Shown here in pieces: positions 45,894-54,572 of a DNA stretch of 64,000 nt. Both the position numbers and the translations under genes were made by a program. Under the pieces are notes generated by a model. It did not search any database. It was not told where the DNA came from and was given only the letters and a program-made list of their open reading frames with translations. The stretch spans positions 56,549 to 120,548 of the forward strand of contig CAXXRA010000013.1 in assembly GCA_963663975.2 (NCBI GenBank). The letters run 5' to 3'. The number at the start of each line of letters is the position of its first letter. Positions within the stretch are counted from its first letter, which is position 1. This stretch comes from JANQRX01 sp963663975. Its GTDB lineage: Bacteria > Pseudomonadota > Alphaproteobacteria > Rhizobiales > Kaistiaceae.

Positions 45894-47021
45894 GTGGGCC
45901 AGTCAGGCGCTGCGCGACGCATTTTTCTGCAACTGGTGTCACACACCGAACAAGCAAGCGAAGCGCTGTTCTTCGTCTCCAAACTTCCCGGCAAGCCACT
46001 TGACGAAGCCGCAACGAGCGTGATGCGAAGCCTTCTCGAAGAACCGTCAACTCCGCCTGACGACAGGATCATGCTTCACTTCGCCGCGGCCCATGTTGAA
46101 GAAGCAGATGGTCGCTACGATGAAGCGTTTAGGCACTACGGTGCCGCCAACAAACTCGTCGGTCACGCGTTCGACATCGACACCTTCTCCACAACGGTCG
46201 ACACCATTTGCGAACTGTTCAACGGCGAGTTTCTGCGTGAGAGGAAATCCTTCGGCGTCGAAAGCCCCTTGCCGGTCTTCGTCGCCGGCCTGCCACGATC
46301 CGGCAAATCGCTTATCGAAAGATACCTTGGCGGCCACCCTTTGATTGAAGGGGCCGGAGAGATTGGCCTGGGTCTCATCGAGAGCGTCGATGTCGTCGCA
46401 AAACTGGAAAATGCTGGCCTACCTGATAGCTACGCCAGTCTTTTGACGGGGTTGACGCGAGACCGATCGGAGGAACTTTCGGCGCGCTACTTGAACGAAC
46501 TGAGGCGGTACTCGTCAAAGGCAAAACGCATCGTCAACAGTATGCCGGGCAATTTCCACAACATTGGCCTGCTGTCACTGCTGCTCCCGGGCGCGCGTTT
46601 TATCTTCGTTCGCAGAAGTCCCCTGGACACCTGTGTTTCCTGCTTCATGAAGAACTTCCAGAACGCACATCCCTACACCAACAAGCTGACTGTCATGGGA
46701 GGTTACTATCGACACTACCGCCGCCTCATGGACCATTGGCGGACGGTCGTGCCCGATCGAATTTTGGAGGTCAGTTACGAGAATTTCGTATCGGATCCGC
46801 AGTCTGAACTTCACCGGCTCGTCGGCTTCCTCGGGCTGCAAGACACCGGCGGATTGATCGGTGACAACGGCGAACCTGTGACCTGGTCGCAGGAGACGGA
46901 GTTGACGCACGGTCCGATCGACCAATCCCACGTCGGCATATGGCGGAAATACCGAACGCACCTCGATCCGCTGATCGAGGCGCTGGGCGATTTGGCAGAC
47001 GCCGAGGCGATGTCTTCGTAG
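45894..47021 (+). CDS. Sulfotransferase-family protein
   Basis: 375 residues from GTG 45894 (start uncertain; a TAA precedes it directly). The PAPS 5'-phosphosulfate loop is VFVAGLPRSGKSLIERYLGG and the 3'-phosphate motif is ARFIFVRRSPLDTCVSCF. The N-terminal ~95 residues look like the tail of a TPR region (EADGRYDEAFRHYGAANKLV); family members usually have a much longer TPR part, so the 5' end may be missing. The acceptor is unknown, perhaps a cell-surface glycan or peptide. Confidence 0.82.
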   Translation: MGQSGAARRIFLQLVSHTEQASEALFFVSKLPGKPLDEAATSVMRSLLEEPSTPPDDRIMLHFAAAHVEEADGRYDEAFRHYGAANKLVGHAFDIDTFSTTVDTICELFNGEFLRERKSFGVESPLPVFVAGLPRSGKSLIERYLGGHPLIEGAGEIGLGLIESVDVVAKLENAGLPDSYASLLTGLTRDRSEELSARYLNELRRYSSKAKRIVNSMPGNFHNIGLLSLLLPGARFIFVRRSPLDTCVSCFMKNFQNAHPYTNKLTVMGGYYRHYRRLMDHWRTVVPDRILEVSYENFVSDPQSELHRLVGFLGLQDTGGLIGDNGEPVTWSQETELTHGPIDQSHVGIWRKYRTHLDPLIEALGDLADAEAMSS

Positions 47022-47046
47022 AGCGGAACGCTTGCCGCAAGGCCCA

Positions 47047-48255
47047 TCAGCTCGCCAGAAACGCGGCCATCTCGTCGTGCAGGCGCTGCCATCCCGGATC
47101 GCCCTCCAGAATGACGTGGTTGCGGCCTTCCAGCACCACCAGCTTCGCGCCCCTGATGCCGGCCGCCAATTGTCGCGCCTGTTCGAAGGGCTGCATGGCG
47201 TCGTCGCGGCAGTGGATGACCAGGGTCGGCACGTCGACCCGCGGCAGCAGGTCAGTAATGTCGATGTCGTCCATCGCCCGGCGAAGGCGAACCGCGTTGT
47301 CGGGCGTGGTCGTCATCCGCTGCAAATCGTTGAACCAGTCGACCTGCTCGGGCCTGCCATCGGGCAGGAACAGGGAGGTGAAAATCTGCCGAAAGGCGGG
47401 ATTCTCCTGACCCCAACCATGGCGCATGAGCGTCAGCAGAGCGTCCGACTGGGCAACCGCCTCTGGCCCGCCGCGCCTTCGCCGCCCCTTCACCACACCG
47501 CCGTAGAGAACCAGATGGCTGACGCGATCGGGATTGCGCACCGCAAAGGCGATCGATACGTCGCATCCCTGTGACATCCCGAACAGCGGAAAACGCTTCA
47601 GTCCGGTGGCGGCGATGACGCTCTCGAGATCCCGCACGAAGGCTTCGAACGAGATGTCCTCGACCTCCCAGTCGGACAGGCCGTTGCCGCGGGCGTCATA
47701 GCGGATGAGGCGGTAGCGCTCCGCCAATTTATGCAGAAGCGGGCGCCACACCGGGCTCTGCCAGTCGTATTCGAGGTGGTTCAGCCAGTTGGCAGCCTTG
47801 ACCAGCACCGGCCCGGCACCGACTTCGGCATAGGCGATGCTGACGCCGTCGGTGGCCGTGCAGAACTGGATATCCTGGTGCAGGTCCGGCGACTTTTCCG
47901 CCCTGTCGGCAGGTGACCTTTCGCTCGCGCCGGCCCGCTCACCGGCGGACATCTCGACCACGCCGATAAACCGAACACCCTTACGCGGCAGCGTGCGGAT
48001 CAGGAGCTGTTGCCGGCCGTCGTCGCCGATCGCCTTGCGGGCAGCGTTGATGCGGCTGGTCAGGGTCGATTCGGATACGATCCGTCCACCCCATACCGCC
48101 TCGAGCAAATCGTCCTTGCTGACCACATGGCCGCGGTTTTCGACAAGATGAACCAGCAGGTCGAACACCTGCGGCTGCAGCGGGGTCAGGTCGGCACCTT
48201 GCCAGAGCTCTCGCCGATCGGTGTCGAGGGTGTAGGGCCCGAAACGGTAGATCAA
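47047..48255 (-). CDS. Winged-helix DNA-binding domain fused to alpha/beta hydrolase
   Basis: 402 residues. Residues 1-100 form an OmpR/CadC-type winged helix (FGPYTLDTDRRELWQGADLT, LLEAVWGGRIVSESTLTSRI, LIRTLPRKGVRFIG). Residues ~130-400 form an alpha/beta hydrolase with nucleophile elbow FGMSQGCD (Ser), acid in VIHCRDDAMQ and His in EGRNHVILE. There is no membrane helix and no receiver domain. The hydrolase half may act as a ligand sensor for the DNA-binding half, or the protein may be both enzyme and regulator. Confidence 0.88.
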   Translation of the reverse strand: MIYRFGPYTLDTDRRELWQGADLTPLQPQVFDLLVHLVENRGHVVSKDDLLEAVWGGRIVSESTLTSRINAARKAIGDDGRQQLLIRTLPRKGVRFIGVVEMSAGERAGASERSPADRAEKSPDLHQDIQFCTATDGVSIAYAEVGAGPVLVKAANWLNHLEYDWQSPVWRPLLHKLAERYRLIRYDARGNGLSDWEVEDISFEAFVRDLESVIAATGLKRFPLFGMSQGCDVSIAFAVRNPDRVSHLVLYGGVVKGRRRRGGPEAVAQSDALLTLMRHGWGQENPAFRQIFTSLFLPDGRPEQVDWFNDLQRMTTTPDNAVRLRRAMDDIDITDLLPRVDVPTLVIHCRDDAMQPFEQARQLAAGIRGAKLVVLEGRNHVILEGDPGWQRLHDEMAAFLAS

Positions 48256-48412
48256 TTGTCTGCCTGTCGCCTGTCGCCGGCCAGCGCCGGCCTCGCGGAC
48301 GAATTCTCAAGGGATTGTCGTCGGCAAATCAAGCTCCCGTCAAAGTCTTTTGGCCGCTTCCGCACCATGATCCTCATTCACGCGGATGCCAATTCTTGAT
48401 CACGGGAAACGG

Positions 48413-48646
48413 ATGGAGAACACCATGATGGCAGGACAGCAGCCGATGCGACGGCGGCCGGATGGCTCGATCGACACCGCATATTACTGCAATCGCGGGC
48501 GCCATCTTCGTGCCGAAGCGGTGGGGAGCATGCTCGGACCCCGACCCGTCGGCATCGCCGCCGCAATCGTGGCCGCGACGATCCTGGCGATCGCCGTGCT
48601 GGCGCCCGGTTTGCCGCCCGGAACCGCGGCTGCCACGACACCGTGA
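48413..48646 (+). CDS. Small membrane protein of unknown function
   Basis: About 77 residues. The segment MRRRPDGSIDTAYYCNRGRH and LRAEAVGSML resembles a motif seen in many short alphaproteobacterial proteins (RPDGSID-x-x-Y-x-x-x-A-x-x-L-R), followed by one membrane helix (VGIAAAIVAATILAIAVLAP). Start could be ATG 48413, 48425 or 48428. Function unknown. Confidence 0.6.
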   Translation: MENTMMAGQQPMRRRPDGSIDTAYYCNRGRHLRAEAVGSMLGPRPVGIAAAIVAATILAIAVLAPGLPPGTAAATTP

Positions 48647-48676
48647 GCCGCGCAAGCCGGATCACGACGCCATGCC

Positions 48677-49651
48677 TCAGGGACCGGCCTCGTTGCGGAT
48701 CACCACCAGTCGATCGGTGCCCGATTCGGCCCCCCAGACCTCGCCCGGCCGCCCCAGCATCTGGCGCACGTTGGCGCCGCTTCTGTCGGAGACGAAGCTG
48801 GTGAAGGTCTCCGTGTCGGGATCGAAGCGCAGGATCGCGTTGGCGCCGAAATCGCTCAGCCAGATATCGTCGTGCTCGTCGACATAGATCGCGTAGGCGC
48901 GGGGCCGGTCGCCCGGCAGTTTCCAGGAGCGCCAGCCGCCATCGGCCGGATCGTAGCGGCTGACCTGGCCGGCATTCCATTCGCTGACCCAGACCCGGCC
49001 GGTGGAGTCCGACCATACCCGGCGCGCACCCTGGCCGGCGGTCGGCGGCCAAATGACGGTGGCAACGCCGGTGGCAATGTCGACGCGGGCGATATGACTG
49101 CCGGCGAGCGAGGCGTAGTAGATGTCGCCGGAGGGCGTGGTGGTGATGCCGTACGGCCCTCGCCCCCCGGGCGCCTCCCACACCCGGACCTCGCCGCTGG
49201 CCGGGTCGGCCACGCCATAAATGCCGCTCTGGCCGGTAAACCAGACCCGCCCTTGGTGGTCGAACGCGGCGGTGTTGAGGTTGGCGTAGCCGCTGCCGGA
49301 AGGCAGGGGAAAAACGTCGACGGCCTCGGTCACCGGATCGACCCGGACGATGGCGTTGAGGCCGCCATCGGTGACCCAGGCGCCGCCATCGGGGCCGACG
49401 ATCACGCCATGGGGCGCCGAGCCGGCGCCTAGCGGGATCTGCCGGACGTCGCCGGTCGCCGGATCGAGCCGGCCGAGCGCTCCCTGGCCCTGGGCGGTGT
49501 ACCACACGGTGCCGTCCGCCGCCGGGGCGACGTCGTGCGGCCGCGCACCCAGCGGCAGGTCGAAATATCGAACCTCCTGGGCAAAGGCGGCGGCCATCGT
49601 CAGGCAGGCGATAGTCGCGACCGCCAGAAACGGAAGGTGGACACCTCGCAT
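48677..49651 (-). CDS. Exported Vgb-like beta-propeller protein
   Basis: 324 residues from ATG 49651, with a strong ggaggaga ribosome-binding site. Signal peptide MRGVHLPFLAVATIACLTMA...FAQ, then seven repeated blades (e.g. APAADGTVWYTAQGQGALGR, VGPDGGAWVTDGGLNAIVRV) as in virginiamycin B lyase-like proteins. The catalytic residues of Vgb cannot be assigned confidently, so a lyase activity is not claimed. Periplasmic location is expected. Confidence 0.82.
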   Translation of the reverse strand: MRGVHLPFLAVATIACLTMAAAFAQEVRYFDLPLGARPHDVAPAADGTVWYTAQGQGALGRLDPATGDVRQIPLGAGSAPHGVIVGPDGGAWVTDGGLNAIVRVDPVTEAVDVFPLPSGSGYANLNTAAFDHQGRVWFTGQSGIYGVADPASGEVRVWEAPGGRGPYGITTTPSGDIYYASLAGSHIARVDIATGVATVIWPPTAGQGARRVWSDSTGRVWVSEWNAGQVSRYDPADGGWRSWKLPGDRPRAYAIYVDEHDDIWLSDFGANAILRFDPDTETFTSFVSDRSGANVRQMLGRPGEVWGAESGTDRLVVIRNEAGP

Positions 49652-50072
49652 CGCTCTCCTCCTTTTCGGCCGTGGACGCCGTCCGCGAGACATTGGCGCG
49701 TCACGCGATCAGCCACAAACCCACAACCGGGCATGTCGACGAGCTTTCATTGGAACCGCGATCGCTTCCATTTGGCAAGTTCGGCTCGAGTGCGCTCAGC
49801 GAGTTTGGCCAGACCCGGCGGCCGGCAAAATGTCACGCCCGGTGTTCCCGGCTCGCGAGCTGCATCGGCCAGTCTTGCGGCCATGCGGAAAGAGCCCTCG
49901 ACATGGCTCTACACCTCCTTGTGTCAATCTTGACTCGGCCCTGTCGATGGTTGATGGTCGATGCGCATACGTATGCGCTTGAGCTGACCGGTCGCAGCAT
50001 AGTGAATCGCGCCTGCTGCAGCCAAACATCGGCCGGCATGGCCATTTTTTTGTCGAGTGAGGAGGAACGAAA
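49652..50072. other. Promoter region of the sugar ABC operon
   Basis: 421 bp without a supported gene. It holds the divergent promoters of the Vgb-like gene and of the sugar transporter. A -35-like TTGACT lies at 49930-49935 and the LacI-type operator at 49963-49978. A ggagga ribosome-binding site precedes the transporter start (50059-50064). Confidence 0.55.
49963..49978 (+). promoter_or_regulatory. LacI-type operator O1 before the sugar ABC operon
   Basis: gcgcatacgtatgcgc is a perfect 16-bp palindrome with the central CG expected for LacI-family operators. It lies just downstream of a possible promoter, about 95 bp before the binding-protein start. A 14-bp identical core (cgcatacgtatgcg) occurs once more in the window, upstream of the LacI-type regulator gene. 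Confidence 0.8.
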
Positions 50073-51017
50073 ATGAGAAGGTTTGTTATAGGGGCGCTTG
50101 CTCCGTTTGCCGTCGCTGCAATGACGCTATCCAGTCCCGTTGCGGCCCAGGATTTGACGATAGCCTCGTCGATGCCGGGACTGGAATTCCCCTTCTTCGT
50201 GCACATGCAGAAAGAACTGCGGGCCGAGGCGGCAGCCCTTGGCGGTATCGAACTGATTGAGATGGATGGCGAAAACAGTACACCCAAGCAGACCGCCGAC
50301 GTGGAAGCGGCGATCATTCGGGGTGTCGACGGCATCATCATCAGCCCGAAAGATGCCGTGGCCATGGCACCGGTGCTGCAAGCCGCTGTCGATGCCGGCG
50401 TGCCGGTCGTGACCATCGACCGCCGGGTCGAGGGCGTCAACGGCATCCTCGCGCATGTTGGCGCGGACAATGTGATCGGCGGCGAAGCTCAGGGCCAGTT
50501 GATCATCGACACCTTCCCTGACGGCGCAACAATCGTGAACTTACAGGGGCAGCCTGGTTCGAGCCCGGCGATCGACAGGAACAAGGGCGTGCACAACGCG
50601 CTTGATTCCATGTCCGACAAATATGTCTTCGTGGTCGAGCAGACCGCGAATTTCGCGCGCGAGGAGGGTGCGAGCGTGACCGAAGCCATTCTCGCCGGTC
50701 TCGATTCGCCACCGGACGTTATTGTCGCGGCCAATGACGACATGGCGTTCGGCGCCTTGCAGGTGGTGCAGGAGCAGAACCTGGATATCGCCGTGATCGG
50801 TTTCGATACGCTTCCCGAGGCGCTGGCCAGTGTTCGCGACGGCGGCCTGCTGGCCACCATCGAGCAATTCCCAGGTGGTCAGAGCCGCGGCGCCACCCAG
50901 ACTCTGGTGAGCTTCCTGCGCGATGGCGTTCAGCCGGACGCCTTGACGTTGCTCAGCCCGATCGCGATCACCAAGGACAATATTGACCAGGGTGAACGGC
51001 TGGGCGAAGTGCAGTAG
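50073..51017 (+). CDS. Periplasmic sugar-binding protein of an RbsB/FrcB-type ABC transporter
   Basis: 314 residues: signal peptide (MRRFVIGALAPFAVAAMTLS ... VAAQ), then a type I periplasmic binding protein with FPFFVHMQKELRAEAAALGG, the hinge TIDRRV, GADNVIGGEAQGQL, and AANDDMAFGALQVV. It delivers a pentose or hexose to the permease. First gene of the operon under the LacI-type operator. The ligand cannot be decided; the SDR genes downstream point to a sugar oxidised to a lactone or keto-acid. Confidence 0.9.
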   Translation: MRRFVIGALAPFAVAAMTLSSPVAAQDLTIASSMPGLEFPFFVHMQKELRAEAAALGGIELIEMDGENSTPKQTADVEAAIIRGVDGIIISPKDAVAMAPVLQAAVDAGVPVVTIDRRVEGVNGILAHVGADNVIGGEAQGQLIIDTFPDGATIVNLQGQPGSSPAIDRNKGVHNALDSMSDKYVFVVEQTANFAREEGASVTEAILAGLDSPPDVIVAANDDMAFGALQVVQEQNLDIAVIGFDTLPEALASVRDGGLLATIEQFPGGQSRGATQTLVSFLRDGVQPDALTLLSPIAITKDNIDQGERLGEVQ

Positions 51018-51123
51018 GTTCCGATACAATCTGACGGGCGACAGCGGCGGGCCGGATTGAATCCGGCCCGTCGTCCGAGCAGGACTGCTTTCCTGGGGAT
51101 TGTTGGGCGGGGATCAGCGGGAC

Positions 51124-52164
51124 ATGGCCGACAACCACCTGCAAGATACGACGGAAGCACCGCGGCAGACCGACTATCTCTTCATTGCCGCCAAACTCGC
51201 CGCGCCCCTGTTTCTGATCGTTCTGATCGTCGCGTTTGCTATCCTGACCGAGGGCCGTTTTCTCAATCCGTTCAATCTTTTTAACGTCCTGCGTCAGGTT
51301 TCCATTGCCGGCCTGATCGCGATCGGCATGACATTCGTGATCCTGACCGCGGGTATCGATCTTTCGGTCGGCTCGCTGCTGGCACTGGCCGGCATGGCTG
51401 GAGCGTTCGTCGCCAAGGGCGGCCTTGCCGACCGTTTTGCAGTCGGGGCCAGCGTCGATGCGGGCAATCCTGCCTATCTCGCGCTCCTGGCGGCGTTGGC
51501 GGTGGGGATGGCCGGCGGCGGGCTGCAGGGGCTGGCCATCACCCGCCTGCGGGTGCCACCCTTCGTTGTGACGCTCGGCGGCCTGACCGCCTTTCGCGGC
51601 GCCACGCTGCTGCTCTCCGGCGGCGGTCCGATCAGCGGATTCGCACCCGACTACACCTGGTGGGGGCAAGGGCGGGTCTATGGCGTCCCGGTGCCGGTCA
51701 TCATCTTCGCCTGTGCGGCCATCATCGCCCACATCGTGCTGCGTTATTCCCGGTTTGGCCTGCACGTCTACGCCACCGGCGGCAACCCCGTCGCCGCCAA
51801 CCTCAATGGCGTGCCGACCGCCCGAACCACGTTGCTGGTCTACGTCATCACCGGTTTTTTCTGCGGACTGGCGGCGTTCCTGCTGTCGGCGCGCCTGTCC
51901 TCGGCCGAAGCGGTCGCCGGCGATGGGCTCGAACTCATTGTGATCGCATCGGTGGTGATCGGCGGCACCAGCCTGTTCGGCGGCATCGGCAACATCGCCG
52001 GCACGGTCGTGGGAACGCTGCTGATCGGAGTCCTACGGAACGGCCTGGTGCTGCTCAACGTGTCGTCCTTCATCCAGCAGATCGTGATCGGCCTCGTTCT
52101 TGTGGCGGCGGTGGCGTTCGACCAGTTCGCCACCTCGGGCCGGCAACAATTCCGCGGAATGTGA
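51124..52164 (+). CDS. Sugar ABC transporter permease (RbsC/FrcC-like)
   Basis: 346 residues from ATG 51124, eight to ten membrane helices. Family motifs: AGLIAIGMTFVILTAGIDLSVGS, TLGGLTAFRGATLLLSGGGP, YATGGNPVAANLNGV and GGTSLFGGIGNIAGTVVGTL. It forms the channel with the single-domain ATPase encoded 7 bp downstream. Confidence 0.92.
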   Translation: MADNHLQDTTEAPRQTDYLFIAAKLAAPLFLIVLIVAFAILTEGRFLNPFNLFNVLRQVSIAGLIAIGMTFVILTAGIDLSVGSLLALAGMAGAFVAKGGLADRFAVGASVDAGNPAYLALLAALAVGMAGGGLQGLAITRLRVPPFVVTLGGLTAFRGATLLLSGGGPISGFAPDYTWWGQGRVYGVPVPVIIFACAAIIAHIVLRYSRFGLHVYATGGNPVAANLNGVPTARTTLLVYVITGFFCGLAAFLLSARLSSAEAVAGDGLELIVIASVVIGGTSLFGGIGNIAGTVVGTLLIGVLRNGLVLLNVSSFIQQIVIGLVLVAAVAFDQFATSGRQQFRGM

Positions 52165-52170
52165 GACCAG

Positions 52171-52953
52171 ATGTCCGCTGCCACTGCCATGGAAACCACC
52201 GCGATGGATGGGTCGAATATCCTGGAATTGCGCGGCATTTCCCATAATTTCGGGGCGATCCAGGCTTTGGCCGGCGTCGATCTGAATTTGCAGCGCGGCG
52301 AAGTGCTGGGGCTGATGGGCGACAACGGCGCCGGCAAGTCGACCCTGGTCAAGATCATCGCCGGCAATTATCCGCCGACCGGCGGCACGATAATGCTCGA
52401 CGGCGAGGAAGTCCGCTTCAGCGGAGCCGGTGACGCGCGCTTGAACGGTATCGAGATCGTCTATCAGGACCTGGCCCTGTGCGACAATCTCACCGCGGCG
52501 CTGAACGTTTTCCTGGGTCGCGAACTGGTTCGAAAAGTTGGGCCTTTTCGCTTCCTCGACCGCAGCGCGATGATCCGACGCGCCGGGGCGTTGTTTGCCG
52601 AACTGAAATCGGAAACCCGGCCCAACGACCTGGTCAAACTGATGTCGGGCGGTCAGCGACAGGCCGTCGCCATCGCCAGAACCCGCCTCTCCGATCCCAA
52701 GATCGTCCTGATGGACGAACCCACCGCGGCGATCAGCGTGCGGCAAGTGGCCGAGGTTCTCGACCTGATCGGTCGCCTCAGGGAGACCGATCATGCCGTC
52801 ATCCTGATCAGCCATCGGATGCCGGACGTGTTTGCCGTTGCCGACCGTGTTGCCGTGTTGCGGCGTGGCCGCAAGGTCGCCGACAGGCCAATCGCCGAGA
52901 TCACGCCGGAAGACGTAACCGGCCTGATCACCGGCGCGATCCAGGAGCTTTAG
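52171..52953 (+). CDS. Sugar ABC transporter ATP-binding protein, single-domain (FrcA-like)
   Basis: 260 residues, one ABC domain instead of the fused pair of RbsA: Walker A GDNGAGKST, signature LMSGGQRQAVAIAR, Walker B KIVLMDEP, H-loop LISHRM. Length and the block QDLALCDNLTAALNVFLGRE match the fructose-type FrcA proteins. Completes the BCA operon. Its end is 17 bp from the convergent LacI-type gene. Confidence 0.92.
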   Translation: MSAATAMETTAMDGSNILELRGISHNFGAIQALAGVDLNLQRGEVLGLMGDNGAGKSTLVKIIAGNYPPTGGTIMLDGEEVRFSGAGDARLNGIEIVYQDLALCDNLTAALNVFLGRELVRKVGPFRFLDRSAMIRRAGALFAELKSETRPNDLVKLMSGGQRQAVAIARTRLSDPKIVLMDEPTAAISVRQVAEVLDLIGRLRETDHAVILISHRMPDVFAVADRVAVLRRGRKVADRPIAEITPEDVTGLITGAIQEL

Positions 52954-52969
52954 CGGCTTTCGGTTCTGC

Positions 52970-53989
52970 TCAGGCCGAACCGCGGACGATCAGTTTGGCT
53001 TCGAAGACGATATTGCGCGACGGACCGTCGGCGGTCCGTTTGGGATCAAGCAGCAACTCGATGCCGGCTTCGACCATTTCGGCAATGGGTTGGCGGATGG
53101 TCGTCAGATCGTAGCTCGGCCAGGCGGCCGTCGGCGCATCGTCGAACCCCACCACCGCCAGATCCTCGGGAACCTTGATACCAAGCTTGAAGCGCGCCAC
53201 GTCCATGGTCGCCATGGCCATGCTGTCGCTGCCACAGAAGATGGCGGTCGGCCGACCGCCGTCCTGGAGCATCGCACCCGAAGCGACGGCCGCTTCGTCG
53301 TAGTCGTAACCGCCGCTGCCCTCGACGGGTGGCGCCATTCCTGCCTGGACGAGCCGGCTTCGAAACCCCTTGAAGCGGTCGCGATCAGTGGTTGCGCCGG
53401 CCAGTCCGTGCAGGTAGCCGAACCGTTTGTGACCGCGCACGATCAGGAAATCCGCGACCTCGGCGCCGGCGGCGACGTTGTCGACGCTGACCGCGGAGGC
53501 TTTCATCCCGGGAACGGAACGGTTGAACAGGATCACCGTCGGCCCCAGCCGCGCATACAATCTGGCGACCTTGCGCGGCAGATGCGGGCTGAGGACAAAG
53601 CAGCCATCGACGCGGTAGCGGCCGAACTCTACCGCCGCTTCGCCAAGATCGCTGTCGCCGGCGGCCGAGAAAACCAGCACCTGGAGGTGCTTGCGCCGCA
53701 ACTCCTTGAGCAGTACTTCGGTCGCCTGGGACAGAAACGGGTTGTTCAACTGCGACAGGACGATGCCGACCATCCCCGATTTCCGCGTGATCAAACCGCT
53801 GGCCAGCGCGTTGGGCTGATAATCGAGCTCTTCGGCGATCCGGAAAATCCGTTGGCGTGTGGCCTCCGAAACGCCCGGAACGCGGGCGAATGCCCGTGAC
53901 ACCGCCGACTGCGAAACGCCAGCGGAACGGGCGACATCGCGAGAAGTGACGGCGGCGGGGAGTCCGGGACCGGCCTTTTTCGGCGACAC
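52970..53989 (-). CDS. LacI-family transcriptional repressor of the sugar operon
   Basis: 339 residues. N-terminal helix-turn-helix and hinge (VTSRDVARSAGVSQSAVSRA, IFRIAEELDYQPNALASGLI), then a periplasmic-binding-protein-like effector domain (GMVGIVLSQLNNPFLSQATE). Convergent with the ABC operon and preceded by a copy of the palindromic operator, so autoregulation and control of the transporter are likely. The inducer is probably the transported sugar. Confidence 0.92.
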   Translation of the reverse strand: MSPKKAGPGLPAAVTSRDVARSAGVSQSAVSRAFARVPGVSEATRQRIFRIAEELDYQPNALASGLITRKSGMVGIVLSQLNNPFLSQATEVLLKELRRKHLQVLVFSAAGDSDLGEAAVEFGRYRVDGCFVLSPHLPRKVARLYARLGPTVILFNRSVPGMKASAVSVDNVAAGAEVADFLIVRGHKRFGYLHGLAGATTDRDRFKGFRSRLVQAGMAPPVEGSGGYDYDEAAVASGAMLQDGGRPTAIFCGSDSMAMATMDVARFKLGIKVPEDLAVVGFDDAPTAAWPSYDLTTIRQPIAEMVEAGIELLLDPKRTADGPSRNIVFEAKLIVRGSA

Positions 53990-54032
53990 AGCGAGCTCCT
54001 TGACAAGGACCGCGATTCGGCGAATGTTGGTA

Positions 54033-54047
54033 GCGCATACGTATGCG
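54033..54047 (-). promoter_or_regulatory. LacI-type operator O2 upstream of the regulator gene
   Basis: The core cgcatacgtatgcg (54034-54047) is a 14-bp palindrome identical to the core of O1. It lies about 45 bp before the regulator start and directly next to the truncated ABC ATPase gene on the other side, which suggests it once also controlled that gene's operon. Confidence 0.75.
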
Positions 54048-54049
54048 AA

Positions 54050-54507
54050 TTGGAACCTCCGCAGGTCCTCGGCGCGACCGGTTTGGGTCGCAACGAGCCA
54101 GCGCTCGACCGGCGGCGCATGTACCGCGAGGCGCGGGGTGTCCTCGACCGGCGCCTATCACCGCGTCCGTCTACCAGAAGGTCGAGAGCCTGTCCGGCGG
54201 GCGCCAGCAATCGGTGGCGATCGCCCGCGCGATTTCCTTCGAACCCAAGGTCATCGTCTTGGACGAGCCGACCGCCAACCTGTCGGTGATGGCGACCGAG
54301 CGGCTGTTGGAAACCATGCTGGAACTGAAGAAGCACAACGTGGCGCAGGTCATCATCTCCCACCGGCTGACCGACATCTTCGAGGTCGGCGACCGGGTGA
54401 TGGTGCTCAAGCGGGGCGAGAATGTCGGCGACCACATGGTCGCCGAGACCGACGAACACGACGTGCTGCACACCATCGTCTCGGGCACCCCGACCGCTGC
54501 GAACTGA
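54050..54507 (+). pseudogene. 3' half of a second sugar ABC ATPase gene
   Basis: From about 54160 the frame encodes SVYQKVESLSGGRQQSVAIA, Walker B VIVLDEPTANLS and the H-loop IISHRLTD, with the usual C-terminal region. The Walker A half is missing. Just upstream, in another frame, RRRMYREARGVLDRR matches the preceding helix of such ATPases, showing an extra frameshift. It is a remnant of an operon like the intact one, deleted up to the operator region. Confidence 0.8.
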
Positions 54508-54572
54508 GAAACGAGGTCCGTCCGGCGACTTTGCCGGTCCCGACTTTTCATCCGACAACCGGATAGCCCGAT

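Noticed and set aside
54043..54160. Start of the ABC ATPase fragment as a new gene with its own ATG
   Set aside because: The ATG 54043 lies just before relic helix sequence in another frame; the Walker A half is missing, so the piece is a remnant rather than a short functional gene.
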